Shown here: piece by piece, positions 35,079-44,430 of the stretch
Position numbering within the stretch: the first letter of the stretch is position 1
How the letters are laid out: each line of letters begins with the position of its first letter
Source of the DNA: JBGQOG01 sp052113705
GTDB lineage: Bacteria > Pseudomonadota > Alphaproteobacteria > Rhodobacterales > Rhodobacteraceae
DNA length: 64,000 bases
Assembly: GCF_052113705.1 (NCBI RefSeq)
Contig: NZ_JBGQOG010000008.1
Coordinates: 1-64,000, forward strand
Reading direction: 5' to 3'
The notes under the pieces: generated by a model
The model's database searches: none
Told to the model about the DNA's origin: nothing
The model's input: the letters and a program-made list of their open reading frames with translations, nothing else
Program-made: the position numbers and the translations under genes

Positions 35079-36352
35079 GCCTGATCATTTTCCTCGTGAC
35101 CCTCGGGGCGACGCTCGCCACCGGTGTGCCGGTCGCCTTCGCACTGATCATCTGCGCGGTGACCATGGGCTTTGCGCTCGACATGTTCGACCCGCAGATC
35201 ATCACCCAACGGCTGATCGTGGGTGCCAACAACTTCTCGCTGCTGGCGATCCCCTTCTTCCTGCTCGCGGGCGAGCTGATGAACGCGGGCGGCATGTCCA
35301 AACGCATCATCGCCTTTGCGATGGCCTTCGTCGGCCACCTGCGCGGCGGGCTGGGCGTGGTGGCGATTTTCGCGGCCATCATCCTCGCCTCGCTCTCGGG
35401 CTCCGCCGCCGCCGATACCGCGGCGCTGATCTCGATCCTCTTGCCGATGATGCGGCAATCGGGCCATGACGAGGCGCGCTCGGTCGGGCTGATGGCCTCG
35501 GGCGGGATCATCGCGCCGATCATTCCGCCCTCGATCGCCTATATCATCTTTGGCGTCGCCACCAATCTCTCGATCAGCCAGCTGTTCATGGCCGGGATCG
35601 TGCCCGGTGCGATGATGGGCCTCAGCGCGCTGGCGGTCTGGATCTTCCTTGCCCGGCGCGAGGATGTAGCGCCGATGCCGCGCATTGCCTGGCCCGAGCG
35701 CCGCGCAGCCGTGCGCGCTGCTTTGTGGTCGCTGGGTCTGCCCGCGATCATTCTGGGCGGCATCCGTTTCGGCGTCGTCACCCCGACCGAGGCCGCCGTG
35801 ATCGCCGCCGTCTATGCGCTCTTTGTCGGGATTTTCATCCACCGCGAGCTGAAGCTGAGCGATCTTTTCACCGTCTTCCGCAATGCCGCGCTGACCACTT
35901 CGGTGGTGATGCTTCTGGCGGCGGCGGCGCTGGCAACCTCGTGGTTCATCTCGATTGCCGACCTCTCGGGCATCGTGCTCGATCTGGTGGCGCCGCTGGT
36001 CGATCACCCGAAAATCCTGCTGCTGGCGATCATGGCACTCGTGCTGGTGATCGGCACCATGCTCGACATGGGCCCGACCATCCTGATCCTCGCGCCTGTG
36101 CTGTTGCCGGTGGTGGAACAGGCCGGGATCAACCCGATCTACTTTGGCGTGATCTTTGTGATCAACACCGCCATCGGTCTGGTGACGCCGCCCGTCGGCA
36201 TCGTGCTCTCGGTCGCCTCCGGGGTCTCGGGCGTGCCGATGCACAAGGTGGCCAAGGGTTCGCTGCCCTTCCTGGCCGCGCAGGTGGGCGTGCTGATCCT
36301 GCTCGTCCTCGTGCCGCAACTCGTTCTTTGGCCGCTGGAGTGGCTGAAGTAA
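35075..36352 (+). CDS. TRAP transporter large permease (DctM)
   Basis: A 425-residue, about 12-helix permease. FFLLAGELMNAGGMSKRI, ASLSGSAAADTAALISIL and GIIAPIIPPSIAYIIFG are standard DctM segments. ATG 35075 overlaps the DctQ stop. The frame open back to 34901 is not coding in this phase. Confidence 0.92.
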   Translation: MSLIIFLVTLGATLATGVPVAFALIICAVTMGFALDMFDPQIITQRLIVGANNFSLLAIPFFLLAGELMNAGGMSKRIIAFAMAFVGHLRGGLGVVAIFAAIILASLSGSAAADTAALISILLPMMRQSGHDEARSVGLMASGGIIAPIIPPSIAYIIFGVATNLSISQLFMAGIVPGAMMGLSALAVWIFLARREDVAPMPRIAWPERRAAVRAALWSLGLPAIILGGIRFGVVTPTEAAVIAAVYALFVGIFIHRELKLSDLFTVFRNAALTTSVVMLLAAAALATSWFISIADLSGIVLDLVAPLVDHPKILLLAIMALVLVIGTMLDMGPTILILAPVLLPVVEQAGINPIYFGVIFVINTAIGLVTPPVGIVLSVASGVSGVPMHKVAKGSLPFLAAQVGVLILLVLVPQLVLWPLEWLK

Positions 36353-36395
36353 CCCGCAATCCAACTGATTTTGTATTCCATGGGAGGAAACACGA

Positions 36396-37409
36396 ATGAC
36401 CAAGACCATCCTGAAGGCCAGCATCCTGGCCCTGATCACCGCCGGTGCCCTCAGCGCGCCCGCACAGGCCGAGATCGGCAAACACACGTTCAAAGTGTCG
36501 AACGGCGCGGCACAGGACCATCCGGTTTCCGCCGGGGTTGACGCGATGTCGGCCTGCCTTGAGGCGGGCTCGGACGGCAAGATGAAGCTGCGCGGCTTTT
36601 ACAACGGCCAGCTCGGCGATGATGCCGAGGCGACGCAATCGGTCCGCTCGGGTTCGATCGACATGGTGGTGACGGGCGCCGCCGCAATTGGCGGGATCGA
36701 GCCGGGGATGAGCGCCTTTGAATTGCCCTTCATGTTCGCCTCGGATGCGGAAGTGGATGCGGTGATGACCGGTCCCTATTTCGACCGTCTGGCGGCCAAG
36801 ATGCCGGAACATGATCTGATCATGCTCTCGATCTGGGAAAACGGCTTTCGCAACGCGACCAATGCCAAGCGCGCGATCAACACGGTTGAGGATTTCAAGG
36901 GCCTCAACTTCCGCGTGATGCAGAACCCGATCTTCCTCGACACCTTCCGCCGTCTGGGTGCGAACCCGGTGCCGATGGCCTTTGGCGAGGTGTTCACCGC
37001 GCTGGAAACCGGGGCCGTGGACGGGCAGGAAAACCCGCTGCCGCTGATCCAGGCGACCAAGTTCTATGAGGTGCAGAAATACCTGACCCTCACCCGCCAC
37101 GCCTATTCGCCGACCCCGGTCTTGATGTCGAAGAAGGTCTGGGACGGGCTGAACGCTGAGGAACAGGCGCTTGTACAAAGCTGCGCCACCGAGGCGCGCG
37201 GCGCGCAGGTCGCGAAATCGCGCGCGGTGACCACCGAGGCGCTGGAGGAGCTGCAAACCGAAGGCATGGAGGTCAGCGAGCTGTCTCCCGCCGAGATGGA
37301 CAAGCTGCGCGCCCTGGTGGCGCCGGTCTATGAAGCCAGCATGGAAACCGTCGGCAAAGACAATTTCGACGCGCTCATGGCTGAGCTGAAGAAGGTGCGC
37401 GGGAACTGA
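36396..37409 (+). CDS. TRAP transporter periplasmic binding protein (DctP)
   Basis: A 337-residue binding protein with a Sec signal, MTKTILKASILALITAGALS, cleaved near PAQA. The ligand signature is LETGAVDGQENPLPLIQATK with the carboxylate Arg in LNFRVMQNPIF. Its start has GGGAGG eleven bases upstream. A perfect stem-loop follows, as for the other binding-protein genes in this window. It probably binds the same acid that the flanking enzymes process. Confidence 0.92.
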   Translation: MTKTILKASILALITAGALSAPAQAEIGKHTFKVSNGAAQDHPVSAGVDAMSACLEAGSDGKMKLRGFYNGQLGDDAEATQSVRSGSIDMVVTGAAAIGGIEPGMSAFELPFMFASDAEVDAVMTGPYFDRLAAKMPEHDLIMLSIWENGFRNATNAKRAINTVEDFKGLNFRVMQNPIFLDTFRRLGANPVPMAFGEVFTALETGAVDGQENPLPLIQATKFYEVQKYLTLTRHAYSPTPVLMSKKVWDGLNAEEQALVQSCATEARGAQVAKSRAVTTEALEELQTEGMEVSELSPAEMDKLRALVAPVYEASMETVGKDNFDALMAELKKVRGN

Positions 37410-37419
37410 TCCCGCCATC

Positions 37420-37455
37420 CCCGGCGCGCGGTTTCGCTCTCACCCGCGCGCCGGG
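37420..37455 (+). terminator. Strong stem-loop after dctP
   Basis: CCCGGCGCGCGG and CCGCGCGCCGGG form a perfect 12-base stem with a 12-base loop and no T-tract. It separates the transporter part of the operon from the oxidase and aldolase genes and likely acts as an RNA-stability or partial-termination element. Confidence 0.6.
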
Positions 37456-37478
37456 ACCCCTGTTTCAAGGAACCCCAG

Positions 37479-38930
37479 ATGTCGCTGTCTCCCCTCGCCT
37501 CCCCCACCGATACCATCATGGGCGCCGATGCCTGCCTCGCCGCTTTGGCCGCTGAATTTTCGCCTGCCGCGCTGTTGACCGGCGCCGATGTGCCCGCGCG
37601 CAATCTGCAGGACACCAGCTATCTGCCCGCCGTGCGCCCGCTGGCCGTAGTCCGTCCGGACAGCGCCGAAGGTGTGGCCACCGCGATGCGGATCTGTGGC
37701 GCGCATGGGGTCGCGGTCGTGCCGCAGGGCGGTCTGACCGGTCTCACCGGCGGCGCGCACCCGATTGCGGGCGCGGTGATGATTTCGCTGGAACGCTTCA
37801 GCGGCATCGAAGAGCTCGACCCGGCCTCCGCCACGATGACCGTGCGCGCCGGCACGCCGCTGGAGGTGATCCAGAAGGCGGCGGATGAGGCGGGGTTCTT
37901 CATCGCGCTCGATCTGGGGGCACGGGGGTCGTGCCAGATCGGCGGCAACCTCTCGACCAATGCGGGCGGCAACCGGGTGATCCGCTACGGCATGGCCAAA
38001 GAGATGGTCCTCGGGCTGCAATATGTGCTGCCCGATGGCACGCTGATCACCGGCCTGAACAAGATGCTGAAAAACAACGCGGGCTATGACCTCAAGCAGC
38101 TGTTCCTCGGCTCGGAAGGCACCTTGGGCATCATCACCCGCGCCGTGCTGCGGCTGCATCCGAAACCCGGCTGCACCCATGCCGCCCTGTGTGGTGTCGA
38201 CAGCTACGAGGATGTGGTGAAGCTTTTGGGCGCGGCGCGCCGGGGTCTGGGCCCGATGCTCTCGGCCTTTGAGGTGATGTGGCCCGATTACTGGCAGGTG
38301 GCCACGGTCCGGGTCAAAGGCGTGCGCGCGCCGGTGGACGGCGCGCATGCGTTCTACGTGCTGATCGAGATGCAGGGTCTGGATGAGGCCATCGACGGCG
38401 CGCGGTTCCAAAGCTGGATCGAAAGTGTGTTTGAGGCGGGGATCATTGCCGATGCCGCCGTGTCGCAAAGCATGGGCGATGTCGGGGCGTTTTGGCGCAC
38501 CCGCGATGCCTGCGCCGAATTTGGCACCGTGCTTGGGCCGCATTCTGCCTTTGACATCGGCCTGCCGGTAACGGCGATGGATGATTTCGCCAATGCTTGC
38601 CGCGCGCGTCTGGCCGCCGAACTGCCCAATATGCTCTCGGTTTACTATGGCCATATCGGCGACGGCAATCTGCATATCGTGGCGCTGTCCGAAGGGGCCG
38701 CCGTGCAGCCGATGGCCGAGATCTGCGCCATTGTCTACGATACGGTGCGGGCTTTTGGTGGCACGATTTCGGCCGAACACGGGATTGGCTTGCTGAAAAA
38801 ACCCTATCTCGGCTACACCCGATCAGCGGAAGAGCTTGCATTAATGGCCCGCCTCAAGGCCGCGCTCGATCCCGCCCATCTACTCAACCCCGGCAAGGTC
38901 TTTGACCCTGCAACAGGAGACCGCGCATGA
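37479..38930 (+). CDS. FAD-linked hydroxy-acid dehydrogenase (GlcD / D2HGDH family)
   Basis: A 483-residue flavoprotein of the PCMH/VAO type. FAD-binding motifs: VPQGGLTGLTGGAHPIAG (about 84), IGGNLSTNAGG (about 155) and LGSEGTLGIITRAVLRLHP (about 210). The C-terminal domain has GHIGDGNLHI and ISAEHGIGLLKK, which bind the substrate carboxylate and metal. It would oxidise a D-2-hydroxy acid to a 2-oxo acid. The HpcH-type aldolase that overlaps its stop would then split a 4-hydroxy-2-oxo acid. Confidence 0.87.
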   Translation: MSLSPLASPTDTIMGADACLAALAAEFSPAALLTGADVPARNLQDTSYLPAVRPLAVVRPDSAEGVATAMRICGAHGVAVVPQGGLTGLTGGAHPIAGAVMISLERFSGIEELDPASATMTVRAGTPLEVIQKAADEAGFFIALDLGARGSCQIGGNLSTNAGGNRVIRYGMAKEMVLGLQYVLPDGTLITGLNKMLKNNAGYDLKQLFLGSEGTLGIITRAVLRLHPKPGCTHAALCGVDSYEDVVKLLGAARRGLGPMLSAFEVMWPDYWQVATVRVKGVRAPVDGAHAFYVLIEMQGLDEAIDGARFQSWIESVFEAGIIADAAVSQSMGDVGAFWRTRDACAEFGTVLGPHSAFDIGLPVTAMDDFANACRARLAAELPNMLSVYYGHIGDGNLHIVALSEGAAVQPMAEICAIVYDTVRAFGGTISAEHGIGLLKKPYLGYTRSAEELALMARLKAALDPAHLLNPGKVFDPATGDRA

Positions 38931-39715
38931 CTTCTCTCAAGGCCCGCATTGCGTCGGGCGGTATGATCCCCGCCGCCTGGGCCGAGCTGGGCAATGCCGA
39001 TGTGGCCGAGATCATGGTCCGCCACGGCTGGAAAACCATCGTCATCGACGGTGAGCATGGCATTGGCGAGGTGGAAACCTGGGTCCATATGGCGCGCGCC
39101 ATCGAATCCTCGGGCGGTGAGGTGATCCTGCGTCTGCCCGATGGCAATGACACCACGATCAAACGCGCGATCGACCGCGGGTTCCGCGCCTTCATCGTGC
39201 CGATGGTCAACAGCGCCGATCAGGCGCGGGCCGTGGTCTCCTCCTTCCTTTATCCCACGCGGGGCCGCCGGGGCTATGCCGCCCCGATCCTGCGCTGCTC
39301 GGACTGGGGCGCACGGCCCGGCTATGCCCGCGACGAGGCGCATGGCGAGGTGGTCATCATGCTGCAATGCGAGCATGTGCTGGCCGTTGAGGCTCTGGCC
39401 GAGATTGCCGCCGTGCCGGGGATTGACGCGATCTTCCTCGGACCGAACGATCTTGCCGCCTCGGCCGGGCATCTGGAGCGGATGGAGCATCCCGAGGTGC
39501 AGGCGCTGCTGGGCCGGATCGAGACGACCTGCGCCGCCGCCAACATGCCGCTGGCCACCGTGCGTGGCGCGGGCCGCGACTGGGCCGATCTGGAGCGGCT
39601 GGGCTACCGCCTTGTTATCGGCATCAATGATGTCTCGCTGCTGATCGAGGGCGCGCAGCGTGCCCGGGCTGAGCTGGAAGACCGCGCACCGCAGGCAAAA
39701 GCGCCGGGTTACTAA
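38927..39715 (+). CDS. HpcH/HpaI-family aldolase
   Basis: A 262-residue metal-dependent class II aldolase or lyase of the HpcH/citrate-lyase-beta fold. Seen are the loop VIDGEHGIGEVETW with the general-base region, RLPDGND with the substrate Arg, and metal ligands in MLQCEH and FLGPNDLAAS. Relatives split 4-hydroxy-2-oxo acids into pyruvate and an aldehyde. Start overlaps the flavoprotein stop (ATGA). Last enzyme of the operon before the GntR regulator. Confidence 0.88.
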   Translation: MTSLKARIASGGMIPAAWAELGNADVAEIMVRHGWKTIVIDGEHGIGEVETWVHMARAIESSGGEVILRLPDGNDTTIKRAIDRGFRAFIVPMVNSADQARAVVSSFLYPTRGRRGYAAPILRCSDWGARPGYARDEAHGEVVIMLQCEHVLAVEALAEIAAVPGIDAIFLGPNDLAASAGHLERMEHPEVQALLGRIETTCAAANMPLATVRGAGRDWADLERLGYRLVIGINDVSLLIEGAQRARAELEDRAPQAKAPGY

Positions 39716-39919
39716 GCGTCCGAACCGGCAATTGGGGCTTCTGCAAACCGGGCCAAGCCAGTATCACGGGTTCAGGGCATTGAGGCGAATGACAGAAACG
39801 GGGCGCCCGGCACGGCGCCCCTTGGGATTGAAAATGATCGTTGTTGTGTTGCGCTATCCGACAAAGGCGCCTGATTTGTGCGCCGCTCCGCCCGCCCCCC
39901 GGGGCCGGGAGGGCCGGGC

Positions 39920-40606
39920 ATGACCCTCAAGCGGATTTCGCCGCCCCCTTCGCTGGCGCATCTGGTGGCCGGACAGGTCCGCGAGGCGATCATCACCGGC
40001 GTGTTGCCTTTGGGCGAGAACATCTCGGAGGATCGGCTGGTGGCGCAATTTGGCGTCTCGCGCACGCCGATCCGCGACGCGATGGCGATCCTGTCGAATG
40101 AGGGGCTGGTGGTTGTGCGCCCCAAACGCGGCAGCTTTGTCTTTGAGACCTCACTCGAGGATATCCTGCAGATCTGCGACTATCGCATCGTGCTGGAAAC
40201 CCAGGCGGTGCGCCGCGCCGTTCAGGTTGCGCGCGCTGATTTCCTCGCCGCCATGCAGGAGGTGCTGGGCTTGATGGACCGCGCCTTTGCGGCCGAAGAC
40301 CACACCCGCTATGACCTCCTCGACACCGATTTTCACCGTCTGGCCTTTGACCATTGCGCCAACAGCTATTTGCGCGATGCCTATACCCTTGTGGCCGGGC
40401 GCATTGCGGCGCTGCGCGCCAATCTGACCGCCGCCCATCACGAACGCCGGGTGCTGTCGCGGCAAGAGCATCACCAGATGCACGGCCATCTCAGCACCGG
40501 AGATTTCACGGCCTTTGACGAGATGATCGGCGCGCATGTGCGGCGCACGGGCGATGCCTATATCCTGGCCCTGGCCGAAGGAAAACTGGGCGCATCCGCG
40601 CCCTGA
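39920..40606 (+). CDS. GntR-family regulator (FCD domain)
   Basis: Start 39920 has GGAGG eight bases upstream and gives 228 residues. The winged helix reads VAQFGVSRTPIRDAMAIL and the FCD domain has the metal-ligand His residues in DTDFHRLAFDH and IGAHVRRTGD. It follows the operon 32939-39715 in the same direction after 200 bases and probably regulates it in response to the imported acid. Confidence 0.85.
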   Translation: MTLKRISPPPSLAHLVAGQVREAIITGVLPLGENISEDRLVAQFGVSRTPIRDAMAILSNEGLVVVRPKRGSFVFETSLEDILQICDYRIVLETQAVRRAVQVARADFLAAMQEVLGLMDRAFAAEDHTRYDLLDTDFHRLAFDHCANSYLRDAYTLVAGRIAALRANLTAAHHERRVLSRQEHHQMHGHLSTGDFTAFDEMIGAHVRRTGDAYILALAEGKLGASAP

Positions 40607-41168
40607 GCAGATGCACAGCCAGCAACCTCAGCCTCGGTCCTGATGGCAGATTCTGACCGGAGGCACCTGCGTTCCATGACACTACATGCCGGGGGTCTCG
40701 GCAAATGGCCGCGCGTCAAGCGGCAATGCCGGCGCAGGACGTTGGCCGGGCACTGGGAAGACATCACCAGACCCTGAGCCAAAGCAGAGCTGTGCCAGGC
40801 CACCCCGCAAATGACCCAGAGCGTCGTAGTCCACACCCACCATCAGACCGCGCTCGCTCATGCAGGAGGCAGTGACAGGGTCTCGGGCGCTCAAGAGCCT
40901 CCGGTGGGATAGTGCGCTACAAGATCGCTTTCCGGACCATCTCCCGTTTTTCCTGACTTTGCAGAAAGACAGGCGATCTCTCGCTGTCCAGTTTTGAGTT
41001 TGCCCGCGTACAGGACGCCGCCGGATCGCCATCTTCTGTAAATCATACAGGCACTGCAGCAGCCCTCCCCGACGGAACAATCTGAGCGGGAAGTCCCGTT
41101 CTCAGCCGTTGCACTGCGGATGGTCGCAGGCCAATGCCGTATCTGCCGCAAGATTCATTTAGTTGATC
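40607..41168. other. Gap without a supported gene
   Basis: About 560 bases. A minus-strand frame at 40682-41080 has no ribosome site and no motif I recognise. Base and codon use is unlike that of flanking genes, so eroded coding sequence is possible. Confidence 0.45.
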
Positions 41169-41190
41169 TTTGTAAATCAATATTGACAAA
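41169..41190. promoter_or_regulatory. Operator-like repeat before the GlpD-like gene
   Basis: TTTGT at 41169 and ACAAA at 41186 are inverted around a 12-base AT-rich core. Extended inverted sites of this kind suit a SorC-type regulator such as the one encoded at 49581-50531. Confidence 0.4.
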
Positions 41191-41247
41191 AGAAAAGAAA
41201 AGGCGAGATTGAAGCGCAGAAGAACGGCCCCAAGCAAAAGTGAGTCG

Positions 41248-42897
41248 ATGCCCGACATGCCCGAACATTTCAGCCCCCCTTTCCGCGATTCTGCCTTTGC
41301 GCGGCTGGCCGGACTGACAGCGCCCGAGGTGTTGATTCTGGGTGGCGGTGTGAATGGCGTGGCGGCGCTGCGCGACCTTGCGCTGAATGGCGTTTCGGCA
41401 GTTCTGCTGGAGCGCGGCGATTTTTGCGCCGGTGCGAGCAGCGCCTCGACCCGGATGGCCCATGGCGGGCTGCGCTATCTGGAGGGCCGTGAGTTCGGTC
41501 TGGTCGCTGAATCCGCGCGGGAGCGGAACCTGCTGCTGCGCCATGCGCCGCATCTGGTGCGGCCGCTTGAAATTGTGGTGCCGCTGAATGCCATCCTGCG
41601 CGGGATACTGGGTGCGGCGCTGCGGTTCAGTGGCCTCTCGCAGACCTCGGGGACGATGTCCTTGCTCGCGCTGAAGGTGGGCCTCGTGGCCTATGAGCGC
41701 TTCGGCGCGGTGGGCCGCGTCTTGCCCGGGCATTCCGTGACCCTGCAGCGCGCGCATTTTCCCGCCGCCCTGCGCCGGGGTACGCGGGCGGTGGTGCGCT
41801 ACTTTGACGGGCAGATCGACAATCCCGAAGGCCTGATCTTTGAGATGCTGACCGAAGCGGTGGCGGCACATCCTGCCGTGGTGGCGGTGAACCACACAAA
41901 CTGGTCCTTGCGCCCGGATGGCGCGGTGGAAGTGGCGGCCCCTGACGGGCCATTGCTGCTGCGGCCCAAGGTCATCGTCAATGCCACGGGCGCTTGGATC
42001 GATGTGGTCAACGCCCGGCTTGGCCTGCAAACCCGGCATGTGCGCGGTGTCAAAGGCGCACATCTGGTGTTGGACCATCCCGAGTTGCATGCGCGGATGG
42101 CGGGCCGTGCGTTCTACTTTGAAGATGCGCGCGGTCGCATGGTCATCTGCCTGCCACTGGCCGAGACCATCCTGATGGGCACCACCGAGATCGAAACCCC
42201 TTCGCCCGATGACAGCGCGGTGACCGAGACTGAAATCTGCTATTTGTTGGCCGCCCTCTCAGGTCTGTTCGATGATATCAGCGTCAGCCGGGCGCATCTG
42301 GTGTCGGTAACGACCGGCATTCGCCCGCTGCAAAACCGTGGCGGCTCGGCCAACCGCGCGGCGCGCGATCACGCTCTTGCCGAGGATCATTTGCCCGATG
42401 GCCGGACCGTTCTGTCGCTGGTTGGCGGTAAATGGACGACGTTCCGGTCCTTTGCCGAACTGAGCACGGACCGCGTGCTGGGCCTGTTGGGCCGCACGCG
42501 CCAGATCTCGACACGCGCGCGCGACTATCCCGGCGCGGGGGCACGGGGGACAGATCTGCTGACCCGCCGGTACGGGCGCTTTGCCGCTGAAATTGCGGAG
42601 TTTTGTGCCGGTTTTGCGGATCGCCCGCTGATCGGTGCGCCCACCTACACGGCCGGTGAAATCCGTTGGCTGATCCGCCACCGTGCCGCGCGTCATCTGG
42701 AGGATCTGGTGCTGCGGCGGACGCAACTGGCCTTGGCCGCGCGGTTGCACCGCAGCACACTCGAGGACATGGCGGGTCTTTTGGCCGATGAATTGGGCAA
42801 GGATGCCGCATGGCAGGCGGCTGAACTGGCCCGCGCTCTGGCCGATCCTCGCATTTATGCGCTGCGGCAACCGCCGGAGGAGAGCATCCATGCGTGA
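41248..42897 (+). CDS. GlpD-like FAD-dependent polyol-phosphate dehydrogenase
   Basis: The 549-residue flavoprotein has the GlpD N-terminus VLILGGGVNGVAALRDLALN (about 27-46), then SASTRMAHGGLRYLEG, and the FAD-domain end LSVVGGKWTTFRSF-like segment (LSLVGGKWTTFRS). GlpD oxidises sn-glycerol-3-phosphate with quinone as acceptor; relatives such as EryB oxidise erythritol phosphate. This one is more divergent than the GlpD at 60307, and with the kinase, transporter and SorC regulator downstream it more likely oxidises a larger polyol phosphate. ATG 41248 is taken; TTG 41209 with AAGG upstream would add 13 residues. Its stop overlaps the kinase start by eight bases. Confidence 0.8.
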   Translation: MPDMPEHFSPPFRDSAFARLAGLTAPEVLILGGGVNGVAALRDLALNGVSAVLLERGDFCAGASSASTRMAHGGLRYLEGREFGLVAESARERNLLLRHAPHLVRPLEIVVPLNAILRGILGAALRFSGLSQTSGTMSLLALKVGLVAYERFGAVGRVLPGHSVTLQRAHFPAALRRGTRAVVRYFDGQIDNPEGLIFEMLTEAVAAHPAVVAVNHTNWSLRPDGAVEVAAPDGPLLLRPKVIVNATGAWIDVVNARLGLQTRHVRGVKGAHLVLDHPELHARMAGRAFYFEDARGRMVICLPLAETILMGTTEIETPSPDDSAVTETEICYLLAALSGLFDDISVSRAHLVSVTTGIRPLQNRGGSANRAARDHALAEDHLPDGRTVLSLVGGKWTTFRSFAELSTDRVLGLLGRTRQISTRARDYPGAGARGTDLLTRRYGRFAAEIAEFCAGFADRPLIGAPTYTAGEIRWLIRHRAARHLEDLVLRRTQLALAARLHRSTLEDMAGLLADELGKDAAWQAAELARALADPRIYALRQPPEESIHA

Positions 42898-44371
42898 TCT
42901 GGTGCTGGCCATTGATGCGGGCGGCACCGCGGTCAAGGTCTTGCTGCTTGATGCAGCCGGGCAGACGCTGGGTCTGCGGATGGCGGCCGTGGTGACAACC
43001 CATCACCCGGACGGCCGGGTGGAGCGCGATGCAGAGGCGTTCTGGCAAGCGACTGCGGCCGCGATCACGGCAGTCCTGGCCGAAGATCCTGCCCGGGCCG
43101 GGCGGGTCGCGGCCATCGGTTGCACCGGTTTTGGCAATGGCGGGTTTTTCGTCGATGCCTCGGGGCGCGCCACCCGGCCGGGGATCGTTTCGGTCGATCA
43201 CCGTGCGCAGCCCCTGGTGACCCGACTGCAGGCCGAGGGGCATGCCGTGGGCATCTCGGCGGTCAGCGGCCAAAAACTCTGGGGCGGGCAAACCCTGATG
43301 CAACTCGCCCATCTTGCGGCGGCGGAACCCGAGGTGATGGCACAGACCAGCTGGGTACTGTCGTGCAAGGACTACATCCGGATGTGTCTGACCGGCACCG
43401 CCTGCGCCGATGCCACCGATGTCAGCGGCAGCGGGTTGATGGACATGGACAGCGGCGGCTATGCGGCACAGGCTTTTGCGGCCCTGAACATGCCCGAAAT
43501 AGCCGGGAAAATGCCCCCGATGGTGGAGAATTCGGCGGTTGGCGGCATGGTCAGCGCGGCGGCGGCGGCACAGACCGGCCTGCGGGCGGGCACGCCGGTT
43601 GCGGGGTCGATGATGGATGTTGCGGCTTGCGCGCTCGGCGCAGGATCGGTGGGCACCGACCATCTGGTGATGATCGCGGGCACCTGGGCGATCAATTGTC
43701 TGGAGATTGCGCGGGGAAGCGCGCTGGGAACCGCCCTGCCTTTGATGAACATGCTGCACCGGGACGGCCAGTGCCAGTTGCTCTGCGAGGGAAGCCCCTC
43801 CTCTGCCGCCAATCTGGGCTGGTATCTCACGCGTGGGTTGGGGGGGCGTGTCTCGTTGGCGGAGGCGAACGAGATGGTCGCCACCAGTCCGGTTCAGACC
43901 AGACGCTGCCATTTCCTGCCCTATGTCTACGGCGCCGCACCGCGCATGGGCAGCTTTCTGGGGCTGGTGGCCTCGGATGACACCGCGACCATGTTGCAGG
44001 CGATTTACGAAGGCGTCGCCTTTCAGCACCGCCGCCATGCCGAAGAGCTGATGGCGCATTTGGCCGGGACAGGACCAAAGGCCATCCGGCTGGCGGGCGG
44101 GGCAGCGCGCAGCGGGCCTTGGGCGCAGATCTTCGCGGATATCTGCCAAATGCCGGTCGAGGTTTGCGAAGCCGAAGAGGTTGGCGCGTTGGGGGCGGCG
44201 ATCTGTGCGGCCGTGGCGGGGGGGCTGCATCCCGATCTGACACAGGCCGTGGCGGCGATGGCCCGTGTGGGGCGCAGATATGCACCCAACCTGGCGCATG
44301 CCAGGTTTTATGACGAACGATTTCAGGAATTTCAAAAGCTTGACCAAGGACTACTGGCACTGCCTGCGTGA
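42890..44371 (+). CDS. FGGY-family carbohydrate kinase
   Basis: The 493-residue kinase starts at 42890, with GGAGGAG just upstream; the frame open from 42683 is inside the dehydrogenase gene. The N-terminal actin-like fold has VLAIDAGGTAVKVLLLDAAG; the C-terminal ATP-binding part has RLAGGAARSGPWAQIFAD. FGGY kinases phosphorylate sugars or polyols. Overall it resembles the L-xylulokinase/erythritol-kinase group more than glycerol kinase. With the GlpD-like enzyme it forms a kinase-then-dehydrogenase pair as in eryA-eryB. Confidence 0.85.
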   Translation: MRDLVLAIDAGGTAVKVLLLDAAGQTLGLRMAAVVTTHHPDGRVERDAEAFWQATAAAITAVLAEDPARAGRVAAIGCTGFGNGGFFVDASGRATRPGIVSVDHRAQPLVTRLQAEGHAVGISAVSGQKLWGGQTLMQLAHLAAAEPEVMAQTSWVLSCKDYIRMCLTGTACADATDVSGSGLMDMDSGGYAAQAFAALNMPEIAGKMPPMVENSAVGGMVSAAAAAQTGLRAGTPVAGSMMDVAACALGAGSVGTDHLVMIAGTWAINCLEIARGSALGTALPLMNMLHRDGQCQLLCEGSPSSAANLGWYLTRGLGGRVSLAEANEMVATSPVQTRRCHFLPYVYGAAPRMGSFLGLVASDDTATMLQAIYEGVAFQHRRHAEELMAHLAGTGPKAIRLAGGAARSGPWAQIFADICQMPVEVCEAEEVGALGAAICAAVAGGLHPDLTQAVAAMARVGRRYAPNLAHARFYDERFQEFQKLDQGLLALPA

Positions 44372-44430
44372 CCTGGAGGCGTCACAGGCTGGGTTGGCAT
44401 CACAAAAAACGGCAACAAGGGAGAGAGAAA

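Noticed and set aside
35021..36580. 519-residue minus-strand frame opposite dctM
   Set aside because: Low-complexity Asp, Arg, His and Gln sequence; complement of a membrane protein gene.
37440..38780. 446-residue minus-strand frame opposite the flavoprotein gene
   Set aside because: No motif or ribosome site, and the plus-strand gene is well supported.
40682..41080. 132-residue minus-strand frame in the gap before the GlpD-like gene
   Set aside because: No start signal or motif; probably chance or decay.
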